DNA of 64,000 nt from Pseudomonadota bacterium (GCA_030538605.1 JAUNTQ010000002.1:1-64000), one strand, 5' to 3'; shown: positions 25,626-36,133, counted from the first letter of the stretch. Notes: a model not told the origin generated them from the sequence alone. Program-made: numbers and translations.

Positions 25626-26813
25626 ATGCTGATCGACTTTTTCTACACCTTGCGCGCCGCCAAGCTGCCGGTTTCGGTCAAGGAATTCCTGACCCTGCTC
25701 GAAGCCCTGCAAGCCAACGTGGTGGGGCCGGCGCAGCCCGACGCCTGCTCGATCGACGACTTCTATTACCTGGCCCGCACCGCGCTGGTGAAGGACGAAA
25801 AGCACTTCGACAAGTTCGACCGCGCCTTTGCCGCCTATTTCAAGGGCGTGGAGATGGTGGCCGACTTTCGCAAGGAAATCCCAGCCGACTGGCTGCGCAA
25901 GCTGCTTGAAAAAGAGCTGACGCCCGAGCAGAAGGCCGCCATCGAGAAGATGGGCTGGGACGAGCTGATGGAGACACTCAAAAAGCGCCTGGAAGAACAG
26001 AAAGAGCGCCACGAAGGCGGCAGCAAGTGGATCGGCACCGGCGGCACCAGCCCCTTTGGCCACGGCGGCTACAACCCGCAGGGCATCCGCATTGGCGGCA
26101 AAGGGCAAAACAAAAGCGCCGTGAAAGTGTGGGACCAGCGCGCCTACCGCGACTACGACGACAGCCAGGAGCTGGGCACGCGCAACATCAAGGTCGCCCT
26201 GCGCCGCCTGCGCAAGTTCGCGCGCACCGGCAACGAGCTGGAGCTGGACTTGCCAGACACCATCAAAAGCACCGCCGCCAACGCCGGCTGGCTCGACATC
26301 AAGATGGTGCCCGAGCGCCACAACGCGGTGAAGGTGCTGCTGCTGATGGACGTGGGCGGCACCATGGACGAGCACATCGCCCGCGTGGAAGAGCTGTTTT
26401 CAGCCGTCAAGGCCGAGATGAAGCACCTGGAGTTCTATTACTTCCACAACTGCGTCTACGACTTCATGTGGAAGAACAACCGCCGCCGCTTCGCCGAAAA
26501 GCACGCCACCTGGGACGTCATCCGCAAGTACAACAAGGACTACAAGCTCATCTTCGTGGGCGACGCGACGATGAGCCCGTATGAAATCCTGCAACCCGGC
26601 GGCAGCGTGGAATACAACAACGAAGAGCCCGGTGCCGAATGGCTGCAACGCCTGACGCACGCCTTCCCCAAGTTCGCCTGGATCAACCCCGAGCCGCAGG
26701 GCGTGTGGCAATACCGCCAGAGCATCGCCATCATCCAGCAGCTGATGGGCCAGCGCATGTTTCCGCTCACGCTCAAGGGGCTGGAAGACGCGATGCGGAT
26801 GCTTTCAAAATAA
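25626..26813 (+). CDS. VWA-domain protein (CoxE-like), MoxR partner
   Basis: 395-residue protein of the COG3552/CoxE-like group. The N-terminal half is helical (MLIDFFYTLRAAKLPVSVKE). The VWA domain starts near residue 237 with VKVLLLMDVGGTMDEHIARV: the first metal-site motif reads DVGGTMD where DxSxS is usual. KLIFVGDATMSPYE is the later Asp-containing strand. Expected to act with the MoxR ATPase encoded upstream, although two unrelated genes intervene. Confidence 0.88.
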   Translation: MLIDFFYTLRAAKLPVSVKEFLTLLEALQANVVGPAQPDACSIDDFYYLARTALVKDEKHFDKFDRAFAAYFKGVEMVADFRKEIPADWLRKLLEKELTPEQKAAIEKMGWDELMETLKKRLEEQKERHEGGSKWIGTGGTSPFGHGGYNPQGIRIGGKGQNKSAVKVWDQRAYRDYDDSQELGTRNIKVALRRLRKFARTGNELELDLPDTIKSTAANAGWLDIKMVPERHNAVKVLLLMDVGGTMDEHIARVEELFSAVKAEMKHLEFYYFHNCVYDFMWKNNRRRFAEKHATWDVIRKYNKDYKLIFVGDATMSPYEILQPGGSVEYNNEEPGAEWLQRLTHAFPKFAWINPEPQGVWQYRQSIAIIQQLMGQRMFPLTLKGLEDAMRMLSK

Positions 26814-26896
26814 TAGCTGCTTGCGCACGATATGAAGAAATTTCATTTATAAAAGCATATGAAATTGTTTTATATCGTGCGCGAGCAGCTATAATT
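26811..26896. repeat. AGCTGCTTGCG hairpin, copy D
   Basis: ATAGCTGCTTGCGCACGATAT pairs with ATATCGTGCGCGAGCAGCTAT. It starts at the VWA stop codon and ends at the stop of the convergent exporter gene. Confidence 0.9.
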
Positions 26897-26898
26897 TC

Positions 26899-27963
26899 TC
26901 AATACCCTGCTTCCTCGGTCGCCTGGCTGCGCTTGAACAGCGCCCAGCACGCAATGAACAGCGCCGCGATGGTCGGGCCGATGACGAAGCCCGAGATGCC
27001 GAACAGCGACAGCCCGCCAATCGTCGTCAGCAGCACCACGTAATCCGGCAGCTTGGTGTCGCGCCCCACCAGAATCGGGCGCAGCGCGTTGTCCGACAGG
27101 CCGATCACCACCCCGCCCCATAGGGCCAGCACCACGCCCTGCCACACCGAGCCCGTGGCCAGCAGGTAAACGGCCACCGGCCCCCACACCAGGCTTGCGC
27201 CCACGGCCGGCAGCAGCGACAGGATGGCCATCACTACGCCCCACAGCACCGCGCCGTGAATGCCCAGCGCCCAGAACGCCAGCCCGCCCAGCGTGCCCTG
27301 GATGATGGCGATCACCACGTTGCCCTTCACCGTGGCGCGCACCACCGTGGCAAATTTCTCCATCAGGTACTGCGTCTGCGCCCGGGACATGGGCACCGTG
27401 TCGCGAATCATGCGGGTGATCTGGTCGCCATCGCGCAGAAAGAAAAACAGCAGATACAGCATGATCACCAGGTTGACGATGAACATCAGCGCGTTCTGCC
27501 CGATCGACAGCGCTCGCGTGGTCAGCAACTGCCCCGTCTTGATCAGCCCGTCCGAAAAGCGGTTCAGCACGCTTTGCAGATCCACCAGCTCGAAGCGCGC
27601 CATCAAGTCGCGCAGCCACTGCGGCAGCGCCGCCATCACCTGCTGCGCATAGGCGCCGAAATTCACGTCGCCCCCGCGCACCCTGTCCACCAGCGCCGCC
27701 GCCTCGTTCACCAGCGTGCTGGTCAGCGCCACCGCAGGCAGCACCACGATCACCACGCACACCGTCAGCGTCAGCAGCGCCGCCATGTTGCTGCGGCCCT
27801 TGGTGCGTCGCAAGATGGTGCGGTACAGCGACTGAAACAGCAGCGCCATGATGATGGCCCAGAACACCGCGCCAAAAAATGGCGACAGCACCCAGAAGAA
27901 AGCCAGCGTGGCCATCGTCAGCAGCAGCAGAAAGACGGCGCGTTGCAGTTGTGGTGAATTCAT
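26899..27963 (-). CDS. AI-2E family transporter (PerM-like)
   Basis: 354-residue inner-membrane protein of the AI-2 exporter/PerM superfamily with about seven or eight hydrophobic segments. Family blocks are VVIAIIQGTLGGLAFWALGI, LLPAVGASLVWGPVAVYLL and DNALRPILVGRDTKLPDYVV. Actual substrates vary in this family, so no specific export role is claimed. ATG 27963 gives MNSPQLQRAVFLLL; the longer open frame upstream runs into the DUF971 promoter. Confidence 0.9.
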   Translation of the reverse strand: MNSPQLQRAVFLLLLTMATLAFFWVLSPFFGAVFWAIIMALLFQSLYRTILRRTKGRSNMAALLTLTVCVVIVVLPAVALTSTLVNEAAALVDRVRGGDVNFGAYAQQVMAALPQWLRDLMARFELVDLQSVLNRFSDGLIKTGQLLTTRALSIGQNALMFIVNLVIMLYLLFFFLRDGDQITRMIRDTVPMSRAQTQYLMEKFATVVRATVKGNVVIAIIQGTLGGLAFWALGIHGAVLWGVVMAILSLLPAVGASLVWGPVAVYLLATGSVWQGVVLALWGGVVIGLSDNALRPILVGRDTKLPDYVVLLTTIGGLSLFGISGFVIGPTIAALFIACWALFKRSQATEEAGY

Positions 27964-28033
27964 GGCCGGGGCACTATACCTGCTGGCAGGCACAATCGGT
28001 CCCTGTCCCCAGCGCCCTTGACTTGCCACCACC

Positions 28034-28447
28034 ATGACCGCCCCCGCCCCCCGCTGCGCGCCCGAAACCCTCACCGTGCACGCCAAATCGCGCGTGCTGG
28101 AGCTGGCCTGGGCCAGCGGCGAGCACTTTCGCCTCCCGTTCGAGCTCATGCGCGTGTACTCCCCTTCAGCCGAAGTGCAAGGCCACGGCCCCGGCCAGGA
28201 AGTGCTGCAAACCGGCAAGCGCGACATCGACATCACCGCCATCGCCCCCATCGGCCACTACGCCGTGCAGCCCACCTTCTCCGACGGGCACGACAGCGGC
28301 ATCTACACCTGGGACTATCTCTACCAGCTCGGCAGCCAGCAAGACGCGCTCTGGCGCGAATACGAAGAGCGCCTGGCCCAAGCGGGCACCAGCCGCGACA
28401 CGCCCATGCCCACCAGGGGCGGCGGTGGCTGCGGCCACGCGCACTGA
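28034..28447 (+). CDS. DUF971 domain protein
   Basis: 137 residues. FRLPFELMRVYSPSAEVQGH and GHYAVQPTFSDGHDSGIYTW are the DUF971 core, also found as the N-terminal domain of gamma-butyrobetaine hydroxylases. The tail GGGGCGHAH could bind metal. It lies 30 bases upstream of ubiE and is probably co-transcribed with it; such linkage to ubiE is common in Burkholderiales. Function is unproven. Confidence 0.85.
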   Translation: MTAPAPRCAPETLTVHAKSRVLELAWASGEHFRLPFELMRVYSPSAEVQGHGPGQEVLQTGKRDIDITAIAPIGHYAVQPTFSDGHDSGIYTWDYLYQLGSQQDALWREYEERLAQAGTSRDTPMPTRGGGGCGHAH

Positions 28448-28477
28448 GCTTTTTTTCTTTTATTTAGGATGCCCGCC

Positions 28478-29212
28478 ATGGCCAGCACCCACTTCGGATA
28501 CGAATCGGTTGACGAACAAGACAAGGCGCGCCGCGTGCGCGGCGTGTTCGACTCCGTCGCCACCCGCTACGACCTGATGAACGACCTCATGTCCGGCGGC
28601 CTGCACCGCGCGTGGAAGGCCTACACCGTCATGGTCGCCAACGTGCAGCCCGGCCAGCGCGTGCTCGACATCGCCGGCGGCACGGGCGATCTGGCCCGCG
28701 CCTTTGCCCGCAAAGCGGGCCGCACCGGCCAGGTCGTGCACACCGACATCAACGAAGCCATGCTGCGCACCGGGCGCGACCGCCTGCTCGACGGCGGCCT
28801 CATCCTGCCCACCGTGGTGTGCGACGCGGAAAAACTGCCCTTTGCCGACGGCCACTTCGATCTCGTCAGCGTCGCCTTCGGCCTGCGCAACATGACCCAC
28901 AAGGACGCCGCCCTGCGCGAAATGGCCCGCGTGCTGAAAACCGGCGGCAAACTCCTCGTGCTGGAATTTTCGCAAGTGGCCAAGCCCCTGCGCAAAGCCT
29001 ACGACCTCTACTCCTTCAAGGTGCTGCCGCAGCTGGGCAAACTCGTCGCCGGCGACGAAGACAGCTACCGCTACCTGGCCGAATCCATCCGCATGCACCC
29101 CAGCCAGCCGGAACTCAAGGCGCTGATGAAGTCCAACGGCTTCGGCCATGTGGACTGGCACAACCTCAGCGCCGGGGTTGTTGCCCTTCACGTCGGCATC
29201 AAATGCGCTTAG
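28478..29212 (+). CDS. ubiE: ubiquinone/menaquinone C-methyltransferase UbiE
   Basis: 244-residue SAM-dependent methyltransferase that C-methylates the ubiquinone ring precursor. The SAM site is [19 protein letters not shown], with family signatures [17 protein letters not shown] near the N-terminus and [19 protein letters not shown] 28478 is preferred since AGGA lies about 10 bases ahead; an ATG at 28469 would overlap that site. It heads the ubiquinone cluster with ubiJ and ubiB. Confidence 0.95.
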   Translation: MASTHFGYESVDEQDKARRVRGVFDSVATRYDLMNDLMSGGLHRAWKAYTVMVANVQPGQRVLDIAGGTGDLARAFARKAGRTGQVVHTDINEAMLRTGRDRLLDGGLILPTVVCDAEKLPFADGHFDLVSVAFGLRNMTHKDAALREMARVLKTGGKLLVLEFSQVAKPLRKAYDLYSFKVLPQLGKLVAGDEDSYRYLAESIRMHPSQPELKALMKSNGFGHVDWHNLSAGVVALHVGIKCA

Positions 29213-29312
29213 GCTCTCGGGCCGGGCCTTTCAATCGCGCCTTTCGTCTCCAACTGAGACAGCATCCTTTTTTTCACCCCCCACCGACCCCGAACCTGGA
29301 GGACTGACCCAC

Positions 29313-30305
29313 ATGACCCTGAAGCACATCGCATCGCGCCTGTTCACCCTGCTGCTTGCAGTGGTGCTCGTGGGCGTGTTCACCTTCGACGCCGAAGCCC
29401 GCCGCATGGGCGGCGGCAAGTCCATGGGCCGCCAATCGGGCAACGTCACCCAGCAGCAGCGCCAGGCCACGCCCCCGCAGGCACCCGGCCAGCAAGCCGC
29501 AGGCGCTGGTGCCGCTGGCGCAGGGGCTGCCGCTGCCGCCCGCAAACCCTGGGGCGCCATGCTCGGCGGCCTCGCCGCTGGCCTGGGCCTGGCCTGGCTG
29601 GCCAACGCCCTGGGCTTCGGCGCAGGCTTTGCCAACTTCCTGCTCCTTCTGTTGCTGGGCGTGGCCGTGTTCGCCGTCATCGGCATGATCCGCCGCTCGC
29701 GCATGCAGCAGGGCCAGGGCATGGCCTATCAAGGCGCAGGCAGCGCCAACCCCGCCACGCCCCGGCAATACAACCCCGTCAACGTCGGCAACGACGCCTC
29801 TGCCCGCCCCTGGGAGGGGCAGGGCGCACGCTTCGACGCAGGCAGCCCGCAGGGCGGCTCCATCATCGGCTCGGCCGTGGGTGGCGCATCGGCCCTCAGC
29901 GGCTCGCAAAGCTGGGGCGTGCCCGCCGATTTCGACATCGCCGGCTTCACCGAAGCGGCCAAGCGCAACTTCCTCACCCTGCAACAGGCCTGGGACCGCG
30001 CCGACATCCCCGCCCTGCGCGCCATGATGACCAACGACATGCTGGCCGAAATCCAGTCGCAACTGGCTGAGCGCGAGCGACTCGCCCCCGGCCAGGTCAA
30101 CCACACCGAAGTCCAATCCCTCAACGCCCAGCTGCTGGGCATCGAGGAGCTGGACGACGTGTACATGGCCAGCGTCGAATTCAGCGGCGTCATGGTCGAA
30201 GACCCCTCCGCCGGCCCCACCCCCTTCCGCGAAGTGTGGAACATGACCAAGCCCCGCGATGGGCGTGGTGGCTGGCTGGTGGCGGGCCTTCAGGCCATGC
30301 AGTAA
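29313..30305 (+). CDS. Tim44-like domain membrane protein
   Basis: 330 residues. A signal or anchor segment (FTLLLAVVLVGVFTF) is followed by a Gln/Ala-rich low-complexity stretch, a membrane segment near FLLLLLLGVAVFAVIGMI, a linker, and a C-terminal Tim44-like domain from about residue 210 (FDIAGFTEAAKRNFLTLQQA). The bacterial function is unknown; genes of this type are often next to ubiE-ubiJ-ubiB. Its start has GGAGG a few bases upstream. Confidence 0.85.
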   Translation: MTLKHIASRLFTLLLAVVLVGVFTFDAEARRMGGGKSMGRQSGNVTQQQRQATPPQAPGQQAAGAGAAGAGAAAAARKPWGAMLGGLAAGLGLAWLANALGFGAGFANFLLLLLLGVAVFAVIGMIRRSRMQQGQGMAYQGAGSANPATPRQYNPVNVGNDASARPWEGQGARFDAGSPQGGSIIGSAVGGASALSGSQSWGVPADFDIAGFTEAAKRNFLTLQQAWDRADIPALRAMMTNDMLAEIQSQLAERERLAPGQVNHTEVQSLNAQLLGIEELDDVYMASVEFSGVMVEDPSAGPTPFREVWNMTKPRDGRGGWLVAGLQAMQ

Positions 30306-30345
30306 AGCCTGTGTGCCCCAGGCCCCGCCCGCGCGGCGGGGCTGC

Positions 30346-30383
30346 CAAAAAAAAAAAGCCACCCGATCAAGGGTGGCTTTTTT
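30346..30383. terminator. bidirectional terminator after the Tim44-like gene
   Basis: AAAAGCCACCC-GATCAA-GGGTGGCTTTTTTC with an A-run before and a T-run after the stem; usable by the Tim44-like gene and by the convergent toxin gene. Confidence 0.88.
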
Positions 30384-30401
30384 CATGGGGCGGCAGCGGC
30401 C

Positions 30402-30845
30402 TCAGTCCGCCGCACCCAGCAGGCGCACCAGATGCCGTTGTTGCGCCCCACGGGCCGTACGCGGGTCAAGCCGCGCATCCAGCGTCACCAGCCGCCCGCC
30501 ATGGCGCACCGCCAGCGCCAGCAGATAGGCATCGGTCATCTGGCGCTGGCCCAGCAGGTGGTCGAAATCCAGCGTGTCGCTTGCCAGCGGGTTGAGGTCG
30601 TCCGGCCAGAACTCATGCTGCGGGCTTTGCAGCGTCGTGCGCAGCAGGCGGGCTACCTGCGCGGTGCTCCAGCCCAGGCCGTAGGCTGGCTGGGCCAGTA
30701 TGCGGATGCAGCCGTTCAAGGTCAGCGGACAGCTCGCCCAGCCCTCGCCACCATGCGCATGCAGCCACGCGTGCGCCGTCTCGTGGTGAATGTGCTGGCT
30801 GTCCGTCAGCGCGATCAGCACATTCACATCCAGCAGCGCGCGCAC
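30402..30845 (-). CDS. VapC-type PIN-domain toxin
   Basis: 147-residue PIN RNase. ALLDVNVLIALTDSQHIHH holds the first Asp, MTDAYLLALAVRHGGRLVTL the third-site Asp, and TLDARL the last. It belongs to the 'TA system VapC' subgroup with a TDAYLLALA motif. I chose GTG 30845, which places the start 4 bases after the antitoxin stop and right before VRALLDVN; no ATG is available in the conserved region. Cognate antitoxin is at 30850. Confidence 0.82.
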   Translation of the reverse strand: MRALLDVNVLIALTDSQHIHHETAHAWLHAHGGEGWASCPLTLNGCIRILAQPAYGLGWSTAQVARLLRTTLQSPQHEFWPDDLNPLASDTLDFDHLLGQRQMTDAYLLALAVRHGGRLVTLDARLDPRTARGAQQRHLVRLLGAAD

Positions 30846-30849
30846 CGGT

Positions 30850-31095
30850 TCACACCCCTTCTTCGTCGCGCAGGCGGTTGACCCGCTCATCCGTCGTCAC
30901 GCGGCGCTCGGGCGCTTGCGGCAGCACGGCAAAGCCGTTGCGCAGGCCACCCGGCGCTGCGCCCTCGGCGGTGCCTTGCAGCAGTGCCTGCCGCAGCAGC
31001 TGCGACACCATCTCTCCCGCCGTCAATCCCCGTGCGCGCGCCAGCTCCTTGGTGGCGTCGAGCACGGCAACGTCTATATCCAGTGTCGTGCGCAT
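30850..31095 (-). CDS. VapB-type ribbon-helix-helix antitoxin
   Basis: 81 residues. MRTTLDIDVAVLDATKELAR and GLTAGEMVSQLLRQALL give a ribbon-helix-helix fold; the C-terminal 30 residues are the likely toxin-binding tail. It precedes the toxin on the same strand. TGATG/CATCA-rich sequence just upstream (about 31105-31145) could be its operator. Confidence 0.8.
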   Translation of the reverse strand: MRTTLDIDVAVLDATKELARARGLTAGEMVSQLLRQALLQGTAEGAAPGGLRNGFAVLPQAPERRVTTDERVNRLRDEEGV

Positions 31096-31279
31096 GGTGT
31101 ACTCCTAATCGAAGTGATGCTTTGATGCTGAATCATCTCATCATCTGCGCATGCCCGCTGAATCAAACAGGTGAACAACTGTTGTTTTCCAAATGGTGAA
31201 AATAGTGATCTGACCCCAATTCAGACGGAAACTCAGCAACGCGGTCGCGCCCGCCTGTTTGTCATGAATAATCAGCCCC

Positions 31280-31819
31280 ATGACCACCCCCCCTCCCTTT
31301 TCCTGGGCTGCCGACGCCCTCGGCAAGCTGACCACCGGCCTCAAGCCTCCCGCCTGGCTGGTGGATGAGGCGCAGCACCGGCTGGTGCTGTTCATCAACC
31401 ACGTGCTGATGCAGGAGCCCGAGGCGCAGGCGCGGCTGGCGCGCCAGAAGGGCAGCGTGGTGCGCGTGCAGTGGCGCGGCTTGGCGATGCAGTTGGCCGC
31501 CACGCCCGCCGGGCTGTGCGAGCTTGCGCCTGCGGCCAAGCCCGATTTGCTGCTGACCGTCACGGACGATTCGCCGCTCGATCTGGCCAGGAGCGCCTTC
31601 AAGGGCGACAAGCCCGGCGTGCGCATCGAGGGCGACGTGCAGCTGGCCGCCGAGGTGAACTGGCTGGTCGATCACGTGCGCTGGGACGCCGAGGAAGACC
31701 TGGCCCGCCTGATCGGCGATGCGCCAGCCCACACGCTGGCGGGCATGGCGCGCGGCGTGGCCGATGCGCTGCGCAAGTTCGTGGGCGCGCTGCCGGGGCA
31801 GGGCAAGGCTGATTCATGA
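31280..31819 (+). CDS. ubiJ: ubiquinone biosynthesis accessory factor UbiJ (SCP2 domain)
   Basis: 179 residues with a lipid-binding SCP2-type domain: [40 protein letters not shown] and [20 protein letters not shown]. In E. coli UbiJ is part of the soluble complex of ubiquinone synthesis. The stop codon overlaps the ubiB start (ATGA). The position before ubiB supports the call. Confidence 0.88.
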   Translation: MTTPPPFSWAADALGKLTTGLKPPAWLVDEAQHRLVLFINHVLMQEPEAQARLARQKGSVVRVQWRGLAMQLAATPAGLCELAPAAKPDLLLTVTDDSPLDLARSAFKGDKPGVRIEGDVQLAAEVNWLVDHVRWDAEEDLARLIGDAPAHTLAGMARGVADALRKFVGALPGQGKADS

Positions 31820-33387
31820 CCCGCTTTCTGCGCGCTGCCTACATCGCGTGGGTGGCTTTGCGCTACGGCCTTGACGAGCTGGTGCTGAGCAGCTTTCAGC
31901 GGCCCTGGCTGCGGCTGCTGGCGCGCATCGCGTCCATCGGGCGCGATTTGTCGGCCCCGCGCGGGCAGCGTCTGCGCGAGGCGCTGCAAAGGCTGGGGCC
32001 GATCTTCGTGAAGTTCGGCCAGGTGCTTTCCACCCGACGCGACTTGCTGCCGCCCGACATCGCCGACGAGCTGGCGCTGCTGCAAGACCGCGTGGCCCCC
32101 TTTCCGGGCGACGAGGCGGTGGCCATCATCGAGCGCGCCTTCAAGAAGCCGCTGGCCGAGCTGTTCGTGCACTTCGACCGCACGCCGGTGGCCAGCGCGT
32201 CGATTGCGCAGGTGCACTTCGCCACCTTGCAGGACGCGCAGGGCCGCGAGCGCGAGGTGGCGGTGAAGGTGCTGCGCCCCGGCATGCTGAAGGTGATCGA
32301 CCAGGACCTGGACCTGATCCGCATGATGGCGCACTGGATCGAGCGCCTGTCGGCCGACGGCAAGCGCCTCAAGCCCCGCGAGGTGGTGGCCGAGTTCGAC
32401 AAATACCTGCACGACGAGCTGGATCTGATGCGCGAGGCGGCCAGCGCCGCGCAGCTGCGGCGCAACATGGCGGGGCTGGATCTGGTGATGATTCCCGAGA
32501 TGCTCTGGGACCTGATCCGCCCCGAGGTGATGGTGATGGAGCGCATGCACGGCATCCCCGTCAACCAGGTCGAGCGCTTGCGCGAAGCGGGCGTGGACAT
32601 CCCGAAGCTGGCGCGCGACGGCGTCACCATCTTCTTCACCCAGGTGTTTCGCGACGGCTTTTTCCACGCCGACATGCACCCCGGCAACATCATGGTCAGC
32701 GTGGTGCCGGCCACCTTCGGGCGCTACATCTCGCTCGACTTCGGCATCGTCGGTACGCTCACGCAGGTCGACAAGGAGTACCTGGCGCAGAACTTCGTGG
32801 CCTTCTTCCGCCGCGACTACAAGCGCGTGGCCGAGCTGCACGTCGAAAGCGGCTGGGTGCCGCCGGACACCCGCATCGACGAGCTGGAGGCCGGCATCCG
32901 CAGCGTGTGCGAGCCGTATTTCGACCGGCCCCTGAAGGAAATATCGCTGGGCATGGTGCTCATGCGGCTGTTCCAGATATCGCGCCGCTTTCATGTCGAG
33001 ATACAGCCGCAGCTCGTGCTGCTGCAAAAAACGCTGCTCAACGTCGAAGGCCTGGGCCGCCAGCTCGACCCCGAGCTCGACCTCTGGCACACCGCCAAGC
33101 CTTTTCTGGAGCGCTGGATGCTGGAGCAAGTGGGCCCGCGGCGCTTCTGGCGCGAGCTGAAAGAGCAGGCCCCTTACTACGCCCGCATGCTGCCCGACAT
33201 GCCGCGCCTGCTGCACGGCTACCTGCAGCAGCGCCCGCTGAACGACCTGCGCCACGAGCTGCAAGTGCTGGCCAGGGCGCAGCAGCGCACCCAGCGCCTG
33301 CTGGCGCGTGTGCTCTTTGGCGGCGTGTGCTTCGCGCTGGGCGTGGCGGCGGTGCTGCTGCTCATGCAGTGGCGCGGGCTGGGGTAG
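31816..33387 (+). CDS. ubiB: UbiB, atypical kinase of ubiquinone biosynthesis
   Basis: 523-residue membrane-associated ABC1/ADCK-type kinase-like protein that supports ubiquinone assembly. Diagnostic features are the KxGQ motif in [16 protein letters not shown], the Ala-rich loop [13 protein letters not shown], the catalytic-type [14 protein letters not shown] and the DFG in [10 protein letters not shown] hydrophobic C-terminal segment ([16 protein letters not shown]) anchors it. Coupled to ubiJ. Confidence 0.95.
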   Translation: MTRFLRAAYIAWVALRYGLDELVLSSFQRPWLRLLARIASIGRDLSAPRGQRLREALQRLGPIFVKFGQVLSTRRDLLPPDIADELALLQDRVAPFPGDEAVAIIERAFKKPLAELFVHFDRTPVASASIAQVHFATLQDAQGREREVAVKVLRPGMLKVIDQDLDLIRMMAHWIERLSADGKRLKPREVVAEFDKYLHDELDLMREAASAAQLRRNMAGLDLVMIPEMLWDLIRPEVMVMERMHGIPVNQVERLREAGVDIPKLARDGVTIFFTQVFRDGFFHADMHPGNIMVSVVPATFGRYISLDFGIVGTLTQVDKEYLAQNFVAFFRRDYKRVAELHVESGWVPPDTRIDELEAGIRSVCEPYFDRPLKEISLGMVLMRLFQISRRFHVEIQPQLVLLQKTLLNVEGLGRQLDPELDLWHTAKPFLERWMLEQVGPRRFWRELKEQAPYYARMLPDMPRLLHGYLQQRPLNDLRHELQVLARAQQRTQRLLARVLFGGVCFALGVAAVLLLMQWRGLG

Positions 33388-33465
33388 TTGCGCTGTCTGC
33401 CGGGTGGTCAACCCGGTCTTTGCGAACGCCGCATGCGGTAAGCTCGCGCCGCTGTTTTTTTATCC

Positions 33466-35805
33466 ATGTCTTACCCACTCAATACCTTCAATGCTGACGC
33501 GGGCGCGGCCTTGCCGCGCTCGTGGCTGGGCCGCTTTGCGCAGGAGCTGGTGTTGGTGATCGGGCTGGCGCTGATCATCTTCGCCGTCATGGCGCTGGCC
33601 AGCTATTCGCCGCAGGACGCGGCCTGGTCCACCTCGGGCGATGGCTCGCCGGGGCACAACTGGGCCGGCAAGCTGGGCGCGTGGATGGCCGATCTGGCCT
33701 ATGTGCTGCTGGGTTATTCCGCCTGGTGGTGCGTGGCCGCAGGGGTGCGGGCCTGGCTGGCCGGGCTGACGGACTGGCTGGGCGGCGGTGCGCGCGAGGC
33801 GGGTGCGCCGCACGGCCTGTGGGCGCGTTTTGTGGCTAGCCGCTGGGCGTTCTGGCTGGGGCTGGCGCTGCTGCTGGCGGCCAGCACGGGGCTGGAGTGG
33901 ACGCGGCTTTACCGCTGGGACGCGGCCCTGCCCGGCGCCGCTGGCGGTGTGCTGGGCACGTTGGGCGGGCCGCTGGCGGTCAAGTGGCTGGGCTTTACCG
34001 GCTCGGCCCTGCTGGGGCTGGCTGCCGCCGTGCTGGGCGCGGCGCTGGTATTCGGCTTTTCATGGAGCCACCTGGCTGAGCGCATTGGCGCGGCGCTGTA
34101 TGCGCTGGTCGAGTCGCGCCGCGAGCGCCGCGCCATCGCGCAGGATGTGGCGCTGGGCAAGCAGGCCGCGCGCGAGCGCGAAGAGGTGGTGCACCACGAG
34201 CGCGAGGTGACGCTGGAACACCCGCACGAGCCGGTGCTGATCGAGCCCGCCCTGGTGCAGGTGCCCAAGAGCGAGCGCGTGGCCAAGGAAAAGCAGAAAC
34301 CCCTCTTCACCGAGCTGCCCGACAGCCCGCTGCCGCAGGTCGATCTGCTCGACGGCGCGCCCGCGCACCAGGACAGCGTGGCCCCCGACACGCTGGAGAT
34401 GACCAGCCGCCTGATCGAGAAAAAGCTCAAAGACTTCGGCGTGCAGGTGCACGTGGTGGCCGCCGCGCCCGGCCCCGTCATCACGCGCTACGAGATCGAA
34501 CCGGCCACCGGCGTGAAAGGCTCGCAGGTGGTGAACCTGGCCAAGGATCTGGCGCGCAGCCTGAGCCTGGTGTCCATCCGCGTGATCGAGACCATTCCCG
34601 GCAAGAACTTCATGGCGCTGGAGCTGCCCAACGCCAAGCGGCAGATGATCAAGCTGTCGGAGATTCTTGGCTCGCAGGTCTACAACGACGCCAAAAGCCT
34701 GCTCACCGTGGGTCTTGGCAAGGACATCGTCGGCAAGCCGGTGGTGGCCGATCTGGCCAAGATGCCGCACGCGATGGTGGCGGGCACCACCGGCTCGGGC
34801 AAGTCGGTGGGCATTAACGCGATGATTCTGTCGCTGCTGTACAAGGCCGAGCCGAAAGACGTGCGCCTCTTGATGATCGACCCCAAGATGCTGGAGATGT
34901 CGGTCTATGAAGGCATTCCGCACCTGCTGTGCCCCGTGGTCACCGACATGAAGCAGGCCGCCAACGGCCTGAACTGGTGCGTGGCCGAGATGGAGCGGCG
35001 CTACAAGCTGATGAGCAAGGCAGGCGTGCGCAATCTGGCCGGCTTCAACCAGAAAATCGACGAGGCCAAGGCGCGCGGCGAATTCATCTACAACCCCTTC
35101 AGCCTCACGCCCGACGACCCCGAGCCGCTCGACCGCCTGCCCTACATCGTGGTGGTGATCGACGAGCTGGCCGACCTGATGATGGTGGTGGGCAAGAAGA
35201 TCGAGGAGCTCATCGCCCGCCTGGCGCAGAAGGCGCGGGCGGCCGGCATCCACCTCATCCTGGCCACGCAGCGCCCCAGCGTGGACGTGATCACCGGCCT
35301 CATCAAGGCCAACATTCCCACGCGCATCGCGTTTCAGGTCTCCAGCAAGATCGACAGCCGCACCATCCTCGACCAGATGGGCGCCGAAGCGCTGCTGGGC
35401 ATGGGCGACATGCTCTACATGCCCAGTGGCACCGGCTATCCGCAGCGCGTGCACGGCGCCTTCGTCAGCGACGAGGAGGTGCACCGCGTGGTCGAATACC
35501 TCAAGTCCCAGGGCGAGCCCAACTACATCGAAGGCGTGCTCGAAGGCGGCACCGTCGATGGCGACGACGGCCCGCTGGGCGGCGACGACGACAGCGGCGG
35601 CGAGAAAGACCCCATGTACGACCAGGCCGTGGAAGTGGTGCTCAAGAACCGCAAGGCCAGCATCTCGCTGGTGCAGCGCCACCTGAAGATCGGCTACAAC
35701 CGCGCCGCGCGCCTGGTGGAAGACATGGAAAAAGCCGGCCTCGTCGGCGCCATGAACGAGCGCGGCCAGCGCGACATCCTCGTGCCTGCGCGGGGCGATG
35801 ACTGA
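33466..35805 (+). CDS. ftsK: DNA translocase FtsK
   Basis: 779-residue septal DNA pump for chromosome segregation. The N-terminus has four hydrophobic segments ([20 protein letters not shown] is the first); a linker of ~150 charged residues follows. The motor has Walker [13 protein letters not shown] near residue 443 and Walker [12 protein letters not shown]. The C-terminal gamma winged helix, [20 protein letters not shown], reads KOPS sites. The linker is short relative to E. coli FtsK, as in other betaproteobacteria. Confidence 0.96.
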   Translation: MSYPLNTFNADAGAALPRSWLGRFAQELVLVIGLALIIFAVMALASYSPQDAAWSTSGDGSPGHNWAGKLGAWMADLAYVLLGYSAWWCVAAGVRAWLAGLTDWLGGGAREAGAPHGLWARFVASRWAFWLGLALLLAASTGLEWTRLYRWDAALPGAAGGVLGTLGGPLAVKWLGFTGSALLGLAAAVLGAALVFGFSWSHLAERIGAALYALVESRRERRAIAQDVALGKQAAREREEVVHHEREVTLEHPHEPVLIEPALVQVPKSERVAKEKQKPLFTELPDSPLPQVDLLDGAPAHQDSVAPDTLEMTSRLIEKKLKDFGVQVHVVAAAPGPVITRYEIEPATGVKGSQVVNLAKDLARSLSLVSIRVIETIPGKNFMALELPNAKRQMIKLSEILGSQVYNDAKSLLTVGLGKDIVGKPVVADLAKMPHAMVAGTTGSGKSVGINAMILSLLYKAEPKDVRLLMIDPKMLEMSVYEGIPHLLCPVVTDMKQAANGLNWCVAEMERRYKLMSKAGVRNLAGFNQKIDEAKARGEFIYNPFSLTPDDPEPLDRLPYIVVVIDELADLMMVVGKKIEELIARLAQKARAAGIHLILATQRPSVDVITGLIKANIPTRIAFQVSSKIDSRTILDQMGAEALLGMGDMLYMPSGTGYPQRVHGAFVSDEEVHRVVEYLKSQGEPNYIEGVLEGGTVDGDDGPLGGDDDSGGEKDPMYDQAVEVVLKNRKASISLVQRHLKIGYNRAARLVEDMEKAGLVGAMNERGQRDILVPARGDD

Positions 35806-35904
35806 TGGGCCGTGTTCGCTTCAGGGTGCTGGTGGGCCAGTCGCAGGGCATGACGAATGACTATTGACTCGCCAGTTATCAACTTGAGCGCCCTCGCTTG
35901 CGTC

Positions 35905-35978
35905 GTCATTCCCGCGCAGGCGGGAATCCAGCCGCAGCACCTTCGCCAGCGCTGGATTCCCGCCTGCGCGGGAATGAC
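35905..35978. repeat. inverted repeat with ATTCCC-N8-GGGAAT units
   Basis: Two perfect 28-base arms (35905-35932 and 35951-35978), each containing ATTCCC-N8-GGGAAT, the pattern of the neisserial dRS3 element. They lie in the 328-base ftsK-lolA gap. Flanking copies of GACGAATGAC/GTCATTCGT occur at about 35850 and 36035. Confidence 0.85.
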
Positions 35979-36133
35979 GCATTTCTTCAAGTCGCTTGCT
36001 TTCGGGGCACTGGCTGAATGAGGCTGCACAGCGCCCTCGTCATTCGTTATGGCGCGCAGCTTGCGTCATGCCGCCTTCCAGCTTTACCGTTCTTGACACG
36101 CGGGTGCGAACCAGTCGCCCCAGGCCCGATCTG

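Noticed and set aside
31190..31230. AATAGTGATCTGACCCCAATTC stretch as an insertion-sequence end
   Set aside because: A similar phrase occurs in some IS remnants, but no second end, target duplication or transposase is visible.
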